64,000 nt of DNA from DATFVJ01 sp963826515 (GCA_963826515.1 CAWGXI010000018.1:124001-188000), one strand, 5' to 3'; shown: positions 1 through 8,465, counted from the stretch's first letter. Translations and numbers: made by a program. Notes: a model not told the origin generated them from the sequence alone.

Positions 1-366
1 TCCGGCCGGAATGAGGCCGAATGCGGCGGCGGGCCGGGTGCTCGCGACTTGGCCGGTGAGGACCTGGGCTGGCTCCGCAACCGCCTTGCCGCCTGCCCAT
101 CCACCCGCCGGCGTCGCCCCCGCTGCCGCCTTCGTGATCGCGCCCGCCAGGGCCCCGGTGAGGCCGTCCCCGCCGAATGAGACCACGGTGTCTCCGCGGC
201 CTGCCGCTTCGGCCGCCAGCGCGCGGGCGTGCTCCAGGCTTGTGCTCTCCGACACCGTGTAGCTGGCTCCAGCGGCGTCGAGGACCGCAGTGACCTTGGG
301 CATGTGCCTGGCGGGCTTGCCGCCACCGGCGGCAGGGTTGACCACGAGGGTGAGCGAAACGGTCAT
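1..366 (-). CDS. Diacylglycerol/YegS-type lipid kinase, N-terminal part (runs off the window)
   Basis: The minus strand reads 122 uninterrupted codons from ATG at 366 to the window edge, so the C-terminal two thirds are missing only because the window ends. The start MTVSLTLVVNPAAGGG is the usual first beta strand and phosphate loop of the DAGK catalytic family, and residues 61-70 carry VVSFGGDG, the signature nucleotide-binding GGDG motif (here followed by Leu where Thr is usual). The segment ends in FGLIPAG, matching the family's LGIIPxGxGNDFAR block. Such enzymes phosphorylate diacylglycerol or related lipids at the membrane with ATP. The remnant of an FAD-linked oxidase lies just upstream on the same strand, consistent with an old lipid-metabolism operon. 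Family call is firm; substrate is unknown. Confidence 0.85.
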   Translation of the reverse strand, partial: MTVSLTLVVNPAAGGGKPARHMPKVTAVLDAAGASYTVSESTSLEHARALAAEAAGRGDTVVSFGGDGLTGALAGAITKAAAGATPAGGWAGGKAVAEPAQVLTGQVASTRPAAAFGLIPAG

Positions 367-398
367 CGGCTGCCTCTCAGCGTGCCCGCCCGCGCTGC

Positions 399-500
399 TT
401 ACCGGGGCGGGATGAGCTTGCCAGGGTTGAGCACACCGCCGGGGTCGAGCGTGCCCGCGACCGCGCGCAGCCCGCCGTCGCCCGGCTGCTTGCCGCTCAT
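399..500 (-). pseudogene. C-terminal remnant of an FAD-linked oxidase
   Basis: Thirty-three codons end in TLDPGGVLNPGKLIPPR, the characteristic C-terminus of the vanillyl-alcohol-oxidase/D-lactate dehydrogenase/alkyl-DHAP synthase family, where the LDPxGxLNPGK block closes the protein. The reading frame is blocked by TGA five codons before the only ATG (498-500), and the expected 400-500 residues are absent upstream, where 500-700 shows no related sequence. It is therefore a decayed tail, not a small gene. It lies 33 nt upstream of the lipid kinase on the same strand, suggesting the two were once co-transcribed. Confidence 0.6.
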
Positions 501-746
501 GGCGCCGGTTTCTCACCCCGGGCCTGAGAGGTGTGTGAACCGCCCGAGGCCCATACTCCAGGCTCCCAGGCGCGCGGTGTTCACGGTCAGCTCCGGATCG
601 CGGCGCTGGCCAGGTCAACTCATAAATCCTGACGTCGGCGGGTATCAGTTCAGCCGACGACCCTGTTCAATTGGTCCTGCGGGTCACCGATCGGGATCAT
701 GCGCGTCGTGACGATCGCCAGCACCGCATCTTTCGGAGGAGGCCCG

Positions 747-1364
747 ATGGCGCATCGTGAGGTCCGGGAACTGATGACGGCCGAGGTAGTCACGGTTACG
801 TTGGAAACGCGGTTCAAGGAACTGGCAGGCCTGATGGCCATACACGAGGTTAGTGCGCTTCCCGTGCTCGGCCCCGGGGGGCAGGTGGCGGGCGTGGTTT
901 CCGAGGTTGACCTCCTGCGCAAGGAGCAGTTCCAGGAAGACCCCGGCCGCAGTGCCCGGGACGTGATGACCTCGCCGGCCGTCACCGTGACACCGGATGC
1001 CACTATCGTGGAGGCTGCCCGGCTGATGGACCGGCACCGGATCAAACGGCTGCTCGTGGTCGATGCCGATGGCCGTCTGGCTGGCATCGTCACCCCGCGT
1101 GATCTGCTGCGTGTCTACCTGAGGTCGGCCGACGAGATCCGGGCCGAGATCGTCGATGAGGTGCTTGGGAGCTTTCCGACCAACCCGGCCCTGGTGAACG
1201 TGACCGTCGCCGATGGCGTGGTGACGCTGGATGGTGAGGTCGAGAGGAAGAGCATGATCCCGCTTGCGGCCCGGATGGCGTACGGGGTCGATGGGGTGGT
1301 CGGCGTGGTGGACCGGCTCAGCTTCGCAATCGACGACACCAACCTGGACGATCTCCATCGGTAG
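747..1364 (+). CDS. CBS-CBS-BON domain protein
   Basis: A 205-residue cytoplasmic protein. Two CBS motifs occupy about residues 8-60 (RELMTAEVVTVT, VSALPVLGPGGQVAGVVSEVDLL) and 70-125 (DVMTSPAVTVTPDATI, IKRLLVVDADGRLAGIVTPRDLL); a BON domain fills about 135-200 (VTVADGVVTLDGEVERKSMIP). CBS pairs bind adenosyl nucleotides; a C-terminal BON domain is common in actinobacterial stress proteins of this architecture. The start at 747 is chosen because GGAGGAGG stands five bases upstream and the family begins with a short lead before the first CBS; an earlier in-frame start at 699 lacks such a site. The gene stands alone, with a CGC-rich repeat tract directly downstream. Confidence 0.9.
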   Translation: MAHREVRELMTAEVVTVTLETRFKELAGLMAIHEVSALPVLGPGGQVAGVVSEVDLLRKEQFQEDPGRSARDVMTSPAVTVTPDATIVEAARLMDRHRIKRLLVVDADGRLAGIVTPRDLLRVYLRSADEIRAEIVDEVLGSFPTNPALVNVTVADGVVTLDGEVERKSMIPLAARMAYGVDGVVGVVDRLSFAIDDTNLDDLHR

Positions 1365-1500
1365 GCGCGCTCCGCGCGCTACGGCACCCTCCGGCGCTAC
1401 GCGCGCTACGCGCGCTACGCACGCTACGGCGTTATTGCGCCCTCGCGCGCTACAGCGCGCTCCCGCGCACTCAGCCAGTCGCCAAGGGTCACCGAACACT
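1365..1500. repeat. GCGCTACG low-complexity repeat tract
   Basis: Directly after the CBS-BON stop the sequence cycles through imperfect copies of GCGCTACG (clearest at 1395-1430) and then GCGCGCTACAGCGCGCTC. The array is GC-rich, imperfect and partly self-complementary, so the transcript could fold. There is no spacer structure, so it is not CRISPR-like. It may act as a crude transcription end for the upstream gene, but no U-tract follows. Confidence 0.6.
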
Positions 1501-1564
1501 GTGCCCCGCAGATGTGCCCCGCAGATGGGCGCAGGCGAGGTCGCGCAGCGTACGATCAGGTGTC

Positions 1565-2011
1565 ATGACGGGCCAGGCTCAGGATGCTCACGGCGGCGAC
1601 GCAGCGCTTGCCCACGACCCTTCGCTTCAGGAGACTCCGCCGTCTCCGCTTGCCGGGCCTTCGCTGTCTTCTCCGCCATCTGTGGAGTTCCTCCAGGTGC
1701 AGACCACGACGGACTCACGGTCCGAGGCGATGGAACTCGCCCGGGCCGCCGTGGCCGCGAGGCTTGCCGCATGCGCTCAGGTCGCCGGGCCGATTGCCAG
1801 TACGTACTGGTGGGAGGGGGAAATGGAGCGGGCGGAGGAGTGGCTGGTGATGCTGAAGCTTCCCGCCGACCGCTACGCGGAGCTGTGCGCGTTGCTAACC
1901 AGGCTGCACAGCTACGACGAGCCGGAGATTACCGCCACCCAGATCTGCACGGGCTCCCCCGGGTACCTCGGCTGGATCCGTGCGGAGACAAGGCAGGCCG
2001 ATACGACCTGA
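1565..2011 (+). CDS. cutA: Divalent-ion tolerance protein CutA
   Basis: A 148-residue protein whose residues about 40-145 match CutA: VEFLQVQTTTDSRSEAMELA, then LAACAQVAGPIASTYWWEGEM and EEWLVMLKL, then ITATQICTGSPGYLGWIRAET. CutA forms trimers with a PII-like fold and is linked to divalent-cation tolerance, although its molecular role remains debated. Usual length is about 105-115 residues; this copy has an extra N-terminal stretch of roughly 38 residues rich in Ser and Pro. ATG at 1565 is preferred to a start at 1514; no strong ribosome binding site marks either, and a shorter form beginning close to residue 38 cannot be excluded. Confidence 0.85.
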   Translation: MTGQAQDAHGGDAALAHDPSLQETPPSPLAGPSLSSPPSVEFLQVQTTTDSRSEAMELARAAVAARLAACAQVAGPIASTYWWEGEMERAEEWLVMLKLPADRYAELCALLTRLHSYDEPEITATQICTGSPGYLGWIRAETRQADTT

Positions 2012-2068
2012 CCGGCTGCAGGCATGGTTAACCTAGAGCAGAACGCAGTTCTGTGAGGGGGCCAACAG

Positions 2069-2956
2069 ATGGCCATGCCCAGTGGGCCGGCGGGTCCCGG
2101 CCGCGAAGTCTCGACCGATGATGGCCTGTTCGGCCCCGGCTCCGTGACATGGCGGATCATGGGCGAGCCGATCATGTGGGTGGCCGGCTTTCGCGCCCTC
2201 TACCTGCAGGCACTGCACCCACGGACGATGCGCGGGACCTGGCAGAACGCGACCCTGGCCGATCCCAGGCAAGCGTGGGGGCGGCTCGCGCGGACGACCG
2301 GCTTCGTGCGGGTGCGCACGTTCGGCAGCCTGGCCGAGGTGGACCGTGCTGGGCGCCGCATCCGCAAACTCCACGCCTCGCTCACCGGCGTCGATCCCGA
2401 CGGCACGCGCTTCCGTATCGACGAGCCGGAGCAGCTGATCTGGGTGCACTGCGGTGAGATCGGTTCCTACGTCGACATCGCGCGGCGCAGCGGGATGCCC
2501 CTTTGCCTGCACGATCTGGACAGGTTCGTGGATGAGCAGCGCAGATCGGCGGCGCTGGTCGGCATCGACCCGGCGGACGTGCCGGCCTCGGTCGGGGAAC
2601 TCGACGCCTACTTCGACAACATGCGGCCGAAACTGTCCGCCTGCGCCGAAGCCAAACGGGCGCTCAGGATGTCCTTCAACCCGGCGGTACCCCGGGCGCT
2701 GGTTGCGCTCAAGCTCCTCGCGCCACCGCTGAACACGCTCGCGTTCGCCTCGCTTCCGCGGTGGGGACGCAGGATGTACGGTGCGCCGGGAAGCCCGCTC
2801 ACCGACCTGGCGGCCACGGTGACCCTGAGCGCGCTCTACCGCGCGACCCACGGCCTGCCGGAGCAGATCCGTTACACCCCGCCGGTGCGGGAGGCGCGGC
2901 GGCGGATCCGCGAATACGAGGAACTTCAGCTGCAGCGGCTGCGCGCGGTTTCCTGA
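2069..2956 (+). CDS. Oxygenase MpaB family protein (DUF2236)
   Basis: A 295-residue protein of the MpaB/latex-clearing-protein-like family. Diagnostic stretches are GPGSVTWRIMGEPIMWVAGFRALYLQALHPRTM near the N-terminus, the conserved turn FVRVRTFGSLAEVDRAGRRI, HCGEIGSYVDIARR, and a C-terminal domain with PPVREARRRIREYEEL. Family members are haem-binding, mostly alpha-helical proteins, some of them oxygenases; the substrate here is unknown. A GAGGGGG site nine bases before ATG 2069 sets the start. The gene is followed tail-to-tail by the DeoR regulator, with only seven bases between the stops. Confidence 0.88.
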   Translation: MAMPSGPAGPGREVSTDDGLFGPGSVTWRIMGEPIMWVAGFRALYLQALHPRTMRGTWQNATLADPRQAWGRLARTTGFVRVRTFGSLAEVDRAGRRIRKLHASLTGVDPDGTRFRIDEPEQLIWVHCGEIGSYVDIARRSGMPLCLHDLDRFVDEQRRSAALVGIDPADVPASVGELDAYFDNMRPKLSACAEAKRALRMSFNPAVPRALVALKLLAPPLNTLAFASLPRWGRRMYGAPGSPLTDLAATVTLSALYRATHGLPEQIRYTPPVREARRRIREYEELQLQRLRAVS

Positions 2957-2963
2957 CCGTTCA

Positions 2964-3761
2964 TCACCCGTCCCTGCCGCTGTCCGCGGCAACAGGCACC
3001 ACCCGCAGATCACCCACATGCTCCTCGAGCACGCTGCGCGCTTCGCCGCTGATCAGGCTGTCCATGACCAGTGTGCTCACCGCTTCGAGCGGAGCTATCT
3101 GGCTCAACCCGATCACCCCCCATTTCGTGTGATCAGCCACCACGATCAGCCGCCTGGAGGCCTCGACGAACGCCCGGTTGGTCTCGGCCTCGGTCAGGTT
3201 GGGGGTGGTCAGCCCGGCGCGCGCATCGATCCCGTGTACGCCCATGACGACGACGTCAAAGTGCAGCGACCGGATGGTTGACACTGCCACCGCCCCGACC
3301 AGCGCTTCCGACGGCGTCCGCACGCCCCCGGTCAGCACGACGGTAAGATCCGCCCGCTCGTTCTGGTAGAGGATCTCGGCAACCTTGATCGAGTTGGTGA
3401 CGACTGTGAGGTTGGGCACGTTCCTGAGATGCCTGGCCAGCGTCCATGTGGTCGTGCCCGCGGTGAGCGCGACGGCCGATCCTGGCTGGATGAGGGCCGC
3501 CGCCTGCGCGGCGATCGCCTCCTTCTCCTGCGGTTCGCGGATCGACTTCGCCGCGAAGCCTGGCTCGTCAGCGCTCCCGTACTCGACAGTCGTCGCGCCA
3601 CCGTGCACCTTGGCGACCAGGCCCTGCCTCGCGAGTGCTTCGAGGTCCCGCCTGATCGTCATGTCCGAGACCCCGAGCATCTGGCTGAGGTCGCTGACCC
3701 GGACGCCGCCGGCCTGCTTGACCTGCTCCAGGATTTTCGCCTGCCGCATGGCGGCGAGCAT
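2964..3761 (-). CDS. DeoR-family transcriptional regulator
   Basis: A 265-residue repressor-type protein. Residues about 5-55 form the DeoR winged helix (QAKILEQVKQAGGVRVSDLS, then MLGVSDMTIRRDLEALARQG), followed by KVHGGA. The remainder is the sugar-phosphate-sensing domain with ALTAGTTTWTLARHL, LTVVTNSIKVAEIL, LTGG and VADHTKWG. Members sense phosphorylated sugars and repress nearby carbohydrate genes, but no sugar operon is adjacent, so the target is unknown. ATG at 3761 is chosen because GAGAGG lies nine bases upstream and the family starts just before QAKIL; a start at 3791 would add ten residues. The inverted repeat at 3896-3913 is a candidate operator. Confidence 0.9.
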   Translation of the reverse strand: MLAAMRQAKILEQVKQAGGVRVSDLSQMLGVSDMTIRRDLEALARQGLVAKVHGGATTVEYGSADEPGFAAKSIREPQEKEAIAAQAAALIQPGSAVALTAGTTTWTLARHLRNVPNLTVVTNSIKVAEILYQNERADLTVVLTGGVRTPSEALVGAVAVSTIRSLHFDVVVMGVHGIDARAGLTTPNLTEAETNRAFVEASRRLIVVADHTKWGVIGLSQIAPLEAVSTLVMDSLISGEARSVLEEHVGDLRVVPVAADSGRDG

Positions 3762-3895
3762 GATTAACACCCTCTCTTCGCACGAATGCATTCAGCCGGT
3801 CCAGGCCGGGCTCTGCCGCTGCCTCCGTCTGCCCGTTGCCGGTATCCTCCGTTACGGGCAGCGTGCCCGATGAAAGCAACCAAAGTCAACAGTAA

Positions 3896-3913
3896 CGAAC
3901 AGTCGTCTGTTCG
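3896..3913. promoter_or_regulatory. Perfect inverted repeat upstream of the DeoR gene
   Basis: CGAACAG-TCGT-CTGTTCG forms a perfect 7-bp inverted repeat with a 4-base centre, 135 bp upstream of the regulator's start. It sits in the least GC-rich part of this intergenic region, next to further GAAC/GTTC words. DeoR proteins often autoregulate through such repeats, so this is a plausible operator; that role is inferred. Confidence 0.4.
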
Positions 3914-4154
3914 GCTGAACGGGTTCACTTGTAACTAGCTTCAGCCGGCGCGCTCCGGGGTCCGAAGCTTCAACGCCCTTGTGACGGACATCCCTGGACG
4001 GAACGGCAGAGACAATGCCGAGCGGCGGCACGGCGCGGGCAGGTCATGTGAGGAGATGATCACCAGCACCTACTTCTGGTCGAGGTTGTTCGGTTCCGCG
4101 CACCATGATGCGGCCGGAGTAGTGTTCCGGATGGCCAAGCGGACGCTCCCGGGA
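3914..4154. other. Intergenic region between the regulator and the phosphatase
   Basis: Together with 3762-3895 this is a 393-bp stretch without a supportable gene. Apart from the inverted repeat at 3896-3913 I see no protein family signal on either strand; the short frames here are antisense shadows with no ribosome binding site. Confidence 0.5.
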
Positions 4155-4748
4155 TCATGGAACGGGCGGAATGTTCCACCCGGCAATAACCGGGTAGTCA
4201 TGCTCGGTTCCGAGGGTCGAGAGCGTCCCTGTATCGAGGCGGTACAGCCGTCCCGCCGACGGCTCGAGGCCGAGCCAGCGCGCGGTGAGCACCCGAAGCA
4301 CATGGCCATGCGCCACGAGCACGACGTCGCCGGAATCGAGCAGCGGGCGCACGCGCCGCAGCACGGCGTCGGCGCGCTCGCCGACCTGTGCCACGGTCTC
4401 GCCAGGATGCTCGGCGTCGCCTGGGATAACTCCATCGCGCCACAGATACCAGCCAGGCCGCTGCTGCCTCAGCTGCGGCGTGGTGAGTCCCTCGTATCCG
4501 CCGTAGTCCCATTCCCAAAGGTCAGGGTCCTGCTTGGCGCTGTCGATGCCGGCCAGCTTGGCGGTGCGGACCGCGCGCTCGGCCGGGCTCGTGAATGCCG
4601 CATGGATGTCATGGTCCGCGAGTGCGGGACGGAGCGCGGCTGCCTGGGCCTCGCCGCGGGCCGTGAGCGGCACGTCGGTCCTGCCCGTATGCCGGCCCGC
4701 CGCGCTCCATTCGGTCTCACCGTGCCTGAGCAGAATAAGCTCTCCCAT
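4155..4748 (-). CDS. Histidine phosphatase family protein
   Basis: A 197-residue member of the phosphoglycerate-mutase-like branch of the histidine phosphatases. ILLRHGETEWSAAGRHTGRTD at the N-terminus gives the RHG catalytic motif (His9 is the phospho-acceptor), TSPAERAVRTAKLAG carries the second Arg, and VLVAHGHVLRVLTARWLG supplies the second catalytic His. LWEWDYGGYEGLT is typical of broad-specificity actinobacterial members acting on small phosphate esters. ATG at 4748 gives the standard N-terminus; an alternative start at 4769 adds seven residues. It is divergent from the decarboxylase, their starts only about 45 bp apart, so the promoters must overlap. Confidence 0.88.
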   Translation of the reverse strand: MGELILLRHGETEWSAAGRHTGRTDVPLTARGEAQAAALRPALADHDIHAAFTSPAERAVRTAKLAGIDSAKQDPDLWEWDYGGYEGLTTPQLRQQRPGWYLWRDGVIPGDAEHPGETVAQVGERADAVLRRVRPLLDSGDVVLVAHGHVLRVLTARWLGLEPSAGRLYRLDTGTLSTLGTEHDYPVIAGWNIPPVP

Positions 4749-4792
4749 TGCTCCATCATCCGGTGTCATCCGCGCTGTCCTACCGTGGGGGC

Positions 4793-6301
4793 ATGACGAG
4801 CATGACGCCTGAAGAGTTCAGGCGCTACGGGCGGCAGGTGGTCGACTGGATCGCGGACTACTGGGAGCGGGTCGAATCGCTGCCTGTGCAATCGCGCGCG
4901 GCTGCTGGTGAGATACGCAAGCTGCTGCCCGTGCACCCCCCGCAGCACCCGGAGCCGTTCGAGGCGATCCTGGGCGACCTGGACCGTGTCGTGCTCCCCG
5001 GCGTGACGCACTGGCAGCATCCGCGGTTCTTCGGCTACTTTCCCGCCAACGCTTCAGGGCCCGCGGTGCTCGGCGACCTCATCTCGTCAGGACTTGGCGT
5101 GCAAGGGATGCTCTGGGCGACGAGTCCTGCATGCACGGAACTCGAGCAGCACGTGCTCGACTGGCTGGCGGAGCTGCTCGGGCTACCGGACCGGTTCCGC
5201 TGCGACGGCCCCGGTGGCGGTGTTATCCAGGACAGTGCCTCAAGCGCGGTGCTTGTGGCTCTCACCGCGGCTCTGCACCGGGCGACGAACGGCGCTTGGC
5301 GCACGAGTGGCTTGACTGGCGGAGGCTCCGGGAGCGTTGTGGCTGCCGGTAGTTCTGTGGCTGGCGCTCCGGCGCGGTACGCGGTTTACATTTCCGAGCA
5401 GGGGCACTCGAGCGCGGACAAGGCCGTGGTCGTCGCCGGGCTCGGCGAGCAGGCGCTGCGCAAGGTCAGGGTGGACCCGCTGACGCTCGCAATGGATGTG
5501 AGCCATCTGCGCGCCCTGATCGCGGCCGATGCCGGCGCGGGCGTGCGCCCCGTGATGGTCGTGGCGACCGTCGGAACCACCTCCACAACCGCGATCGATC
5601 CGGTCCGGCGCATCGGCGAGGTGTGCCGCGCGCAGCGAGTCTGGCTGCACGTCGACGCGGCCTACGCCGGTGTGGCCGCGGTCTGCCCCGAGTTTCGCTG
5701 GGTCAACGACGGCGTCGCCGCCTGCGCGGACTCCTACGCGACCAATCCGCACAAGTGGCTGCTCACCAACTTCGACTGTGACGCCTTCTGGGTCGCCGAC
5801 CGTGGGCCGCTGCTTGCCGCCCTGTCGATCCTGCCGGAGTACCTGCGAAACACGGCCACAGAATCCGGCCAGGTCTGCGACTATCGTGACTGGCAGATAC
5901 CGCTTGGCCGCAGGTTCCGCGCGCTGAAGCTGTGGTCGGTGATCCGCTGGTACGGAGCCGAGGGGCTGCGAGCGCACATCCGCCGTCACGTCGAGTCCGC
6001 CGCGGAGTTCGCCGCCTGGATCGGTAGCGATGATCGGTTCGAGGTCGCGGCGGCGCACCCGCTCGCTTTGGTCTGCTTCAGGTTGCGGCTGCCCGATCTC
6101 GCGCCGCAGCAGCAGGATGCCGCCAACATGGCGCTCATGGAGCAACTTAACGGCTCCGGTGAGCTTCTCCTCACCCACACGAAGATCGGCGGCAGGGTGA
6201 CGCTCCGGCTTGCCGTCGGCGGCACGTTGACGCAGCACAAGCACGTCCAGCAGGCGTGGGACGCCATCAGCCGGGCCGCGGGCGCGTTCAGGCCGGCCTG
6301 A
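4793..6301 (+). CDS. PLP-dependent group II amino acid decarboxylase
   Basis: A 502-residue enzyme of the aromatic-L-amino-acid decarboxylase group. N-terminal hallmarks are RRYGRQVVDWIADYWE and THWQHPRFFGYFPAN; the PLP site is seen as WLHVDAAYAGVAAVCPE (Asp288, binds the pyridine nitrogen) and NPHKWLLTNFDC (Lys321, Schiff base). EQGHSSADKA marks the His that stacks on the cofactor. The likely reaction is decarboxylation of an aromatic amino acid such as tryptophan, phenylalanine or dopa, but sequence alone does not fix the substrate. GTGGGGG precedes ATG 4793; MTPEEF at 4802 is an alternative start. Length matches the family; no damage is seen. Confidence 0.92.
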   Translation: MTSMTPEEFRRYGRQVVDWIADYWERVESLPVQSRAAAGEIRKLLPVHPPQHPEPFEAILGDLDRVVLPGVTHWQHPRFFGYFPANASGPAVLGDLISSGLGVQGMLWATSPACTELEQHVLDWLAELLGLPDRFRCDGPGGGVIQDSASSAVLVALTAALHRATNGAWRTSGLTGGGSGSVVAAGSSVAGAPARYAVYISEQGHSSADKAVVVAGLGEQALRKVRVDPLTLAMDVSHLRALIAADAGAGVRPVMVVATVGTTSTTAIDPVRRIGEVCRAQRVWLHVDAAYAGVAAVCPEFRWVNDGVAACADSYATNPHKWLLTNFDCDAFWVADRGPLLAALSILPEYLRNTATESGQVCDYRDWQIPLGRRFRALKLWSVIRWYGAEGLRAHIRRHVESAAEFAAWIGSDDRFEVAAAHPLALVCFRLRLPDLAPQQQDAANMALMEQLNGSGELLLTHTKIGGRVTLRLAVGGTLTQHKHVQQAWDAISRAAGAFRPA

Positions 6302-6390
6302 AATCGCTTACCCCGCCGAGCCCAGCCTGACCGGATGTCAGCCTGACGCGGCGCCACCAGGCTGGACCAGCCTGACCCGGTCCCGCAAGC

Positions 6391-6993
6391 TCAGCGGCTT
6401 TCGCCCTCTTCGGCGTACACGCGCGTCGCGTACTCCTCAAGCACCTGCTCGCAGCGCTCGAGCGCGGACACGGCCGCGGCCTGGCCGGACGCGCCAAGCA
6501 CATCGCGGGCGCGGACCTTCCCGAACCAGTTCCGCAGCTTCACCAGGTCCTCGTCGTTCTCTTCGAGCTCGGCGTAGGTGAAATGCTCCCCCACGTATTC
6601 CTTCTCCACCTGCGCGAGGAAGTCCTGGCAGCGGTCGACGATCTCCTCGTACTCGTCGTCCCTCGCCGCGTTGAATGCGCGCTTGATGTCCGCCTCGCCG
6701 GCGAGCACATCGGTGCTGAGCAGGTAGGCGCTGCCTCCCATCTCAGTGATCTCTTTGCGCAGCGCACGCAGTGCACGCTCCGCGCCGACGGCGTGGGGCA
6801 AGGCCGCGGCCGAGTTCTGCAGGTAGATGGCTCCGAGCCCCTTGATGCGCCGCCAGACGGCTGCCCGCAGCCTGGTCGGCTCGGCGGGGATCCGGTAAAT
6901 AAGCAGCAGCCACCTTCTGCCGGGGGATCCCGGCGAGTCGCTCCCCGGGCTGGCACCGCTGCGGGGCGCGCCAGGGGCCTGCTGGTTAGCCAC
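6391..6993 (-). CDS. ChrB-like protein (chromate-resistance ChrB N-terminal family)
   Basis: A 200-residue protein. After a Gly/Ser/Pro-rich lead of about 25 residues, WLLLIYRIPAEPTRLRAAVW and KGLGAIYLQNSAAALP are the signature of the ChrB N-terminal family, followed by FNAARDDEYEEIVDRCQDFL and the acidic YAELEENDEDLVKLRNWFGK. In chromate operons ChrB is a chromate-responsive regulator beside ChrA; no chrA transporter is present here, and stand-alone copies like this are common in actinobacteria with unknown role. It may share a transcript with the allantoinase-like gene 29 nt upstream on the same strand. Confidence 0.82.
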   Translation of the reverse strand: MANQQAPGAPRSGASPGSDSPGSPGRRWLLLIYRIPAEPTRLRAAVWRRIKGLGAIYLQNSAAALPHAVGAERALRALRKEITEMGGSAYLLSTDVLAGEADIKRAFNAARDDEYEEIVDRCQDFLAQVEKEYVGEHFTYAELEENDEDLVKLRNWFGKVRARDVLGASGQAAAVSALERCEQVLEEYATRVYAEEGESR

Positions 6994-7022
6994 GGCCGCT
7001 CACGACCTCAGCATATGAGCCG

Positions 7023-8465
7023 TCAGCCTTTGGCTCTCGTGATCAGATGCCCGCGCCGGGCCGCACCGGCCGTGATCTGCTCACCCCGGAGCCACACAGC
7101 CCGGACGACGCCGGCGAGCACTCTCCCCTCGTAAGGTGTCACCGGATTGAGGTTAAGCAACTCGCTGCCGTGCACGGTGAACTCGGCGCCTGGATCGAAG
7201 GCCACCAAGTCCGCATCGCAGCCGACCGCGAGCCGCCCCTTCGACGGCAGCCCGGCGAGTGCCGCGGGCCGCTCCGCCATCCAGCGGATCACGTCGGCGA
7301 GGCCGTGCCTGCGCCGCCGCGCCACCGTCCACAGGGCAGGGAGGCTGAGTTGCAGGCCCGCGATGCCGCCGCGGGCCGCCCCGAAATCGCCCGCACTCGC
7401 GCGCGCGGCCGTGCTCGACTGCGCGGCGCGCTGCATGCCGTGCGCGCGCGGATCCGTCGGCTCAGGCGCGGGCGGCGAGTGACCTGACGAGACGCAGTCG
7501 ATCACACCTGCTTCGAGCCCCCGCCACAGCGCCTCGCGGTTGATCCCATCCCTGATCGGCGGCAGGCACTTGAACTGGGTGGCGCCGTCTGGCACCTCCT
7601 CCGCGGCGAAGAACAGGTAGTGCGGGCAGGTCTCCGCGGTCAGCGCGATTCCTGCCGCCTTCGCGCCTGCGATAAGGGCGACGCACTCGGCCGCGGAAAG
7701 ATGCGCGATGTGCGCCCTGGCTCCCGTGGCGGCCGCGGCGGCGACGACCCGCTCTATGGCGCGCCGCTCGGCACGCGGTGGCCGGGAGGCGAGGTACGTG
7801 GCGTAGCTGCGGCCGTGTGCCTGCCGGATCTCGCTCCAGTCCTCGGCGTGCACCGCCATCAGCGTGTCTGGGGCAAGGTCGGCGAGGCGGGTGAATGCGG
7901 CCCGCAGGTCCGCGTTGTCGAGCGGAACTAGATCATCCGGGCCGCTGTCTGCCCAGCCCTCGGCGCCGGCCGAGTACGGAGCGTTGCCACCGGCGAGGAA
8001 GCACTTGAACCCGACGACCCCTGCGTCGCGCAGCGGGCCAAGCTCCGCCAGGTTGCCTGGCACCGCAGCACCCCAGAACCCGACGTCGACCGCGCACCTT
8101 CCCGCCGCCGCGGCCCGCTTGGCGTGCAGAGCCTCGACGGACACGGCGGATGGCAGCGAGGCGACCGGCATGTCCACGATCGTGGTCACGCCACCGGCCA
8201 CAGCGGCCGCGGTCGCCGATGCGAAACCTGCCTCGCCTGCGTCGGCCAGGCCCGGCTCGTAGGCGTGCACGTGCACGTCGACCAGCCCGGGCAGCAGCGC
8301 CAAGCCTGCGAGGTCCTCCTCGCGCGCCGCGTCGAGCGGGGCGTGCAGCGGCGCCACGGCGGCGATCCGGCCATCACGGACGGCCACCGCGGCCGGCGTC
8401 TCGCCGCCGGGAAGCACCACGCGGCGGGAGCGCACAACAAGGTCATACCTTAGGTCTTGGGTCAC
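7023..8465 (-). CDS. Allantoinase-like cyclic amidohydrolase lacking one metal ligand
   Basis: A 480-residue dihydroorotase/allantoinase-type amidohydrolase. The metal-binding HVHAYEPG (His65, His67), the carbamylated lysine in GFKCFLAGG (Lys154), MAVHAEDWSE and AHIAHLSAAE are all in place, and the C-terminal half (GGIAGLQLSLPALW, KGRLAVGCDADLVAFDP, NPVTPYEGRVL) follows allantoinase. However, the conserved SDHSP motif reads SSGHSPP: the catalytic/metal-ligand Asp is Gly328 (codon GGT at 7482-7484). Allantoinases open the allantoin ring in purine catabolism; this copy may be altered in chemistry or dead. GTG 8465 overlaps the glycerate kinase stop (GTGA), indicating translational coupling and a glyoxylate/purine-degradation unit. 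Confidence 0.85.
   Translation of the reverse strand: MTQDLRYDLVVRSRRVVLPGGETPAAVAVRDGRIAAVAPLHAPLDAAREEDLAGLALLPGLVDVHVHAYEPGLADAGEAGFASATAAAVAGGVTTIVDMPVASLPSAVSVEALHAKRAAAAGRCAVDVGFWGAAVPGNLAELGPLRDAGVVGFKCFLAGGNAPYSAGAEGWADSGPDDLVPLDNADLRAAFTRLADLAPDTLMAVHAEDWSEIRQAHGRSYATYLASRPPRAERRAIERVVAAAAATGARAHIAHLSAAECVALIAGAKAAGIALTAETCPHYLFFAAEEVPDGATQFKCLPPIRDGINREALWRGLEAGVIDCVSSGHSPPAPEPTDPRAHGMQRAAQSSTAARASAGDFGAARGGIAGLQLSLPALWTVARRRRHGLADVIRWMAERPAALAGLPSKGRLAVGCDADLVAFDPGAEFTVHGSELLNLNPVTPYEGRVLAGVVRAVWLRGEQITAGAARRGHLITRAKG

Noticed and set aside
5240..6244. Minus-strand frame of 334 codons opposite the decarboxylase
   Set aside because: Antisense to a complete PLP enzyme; composition typical of GC-shadow frames.
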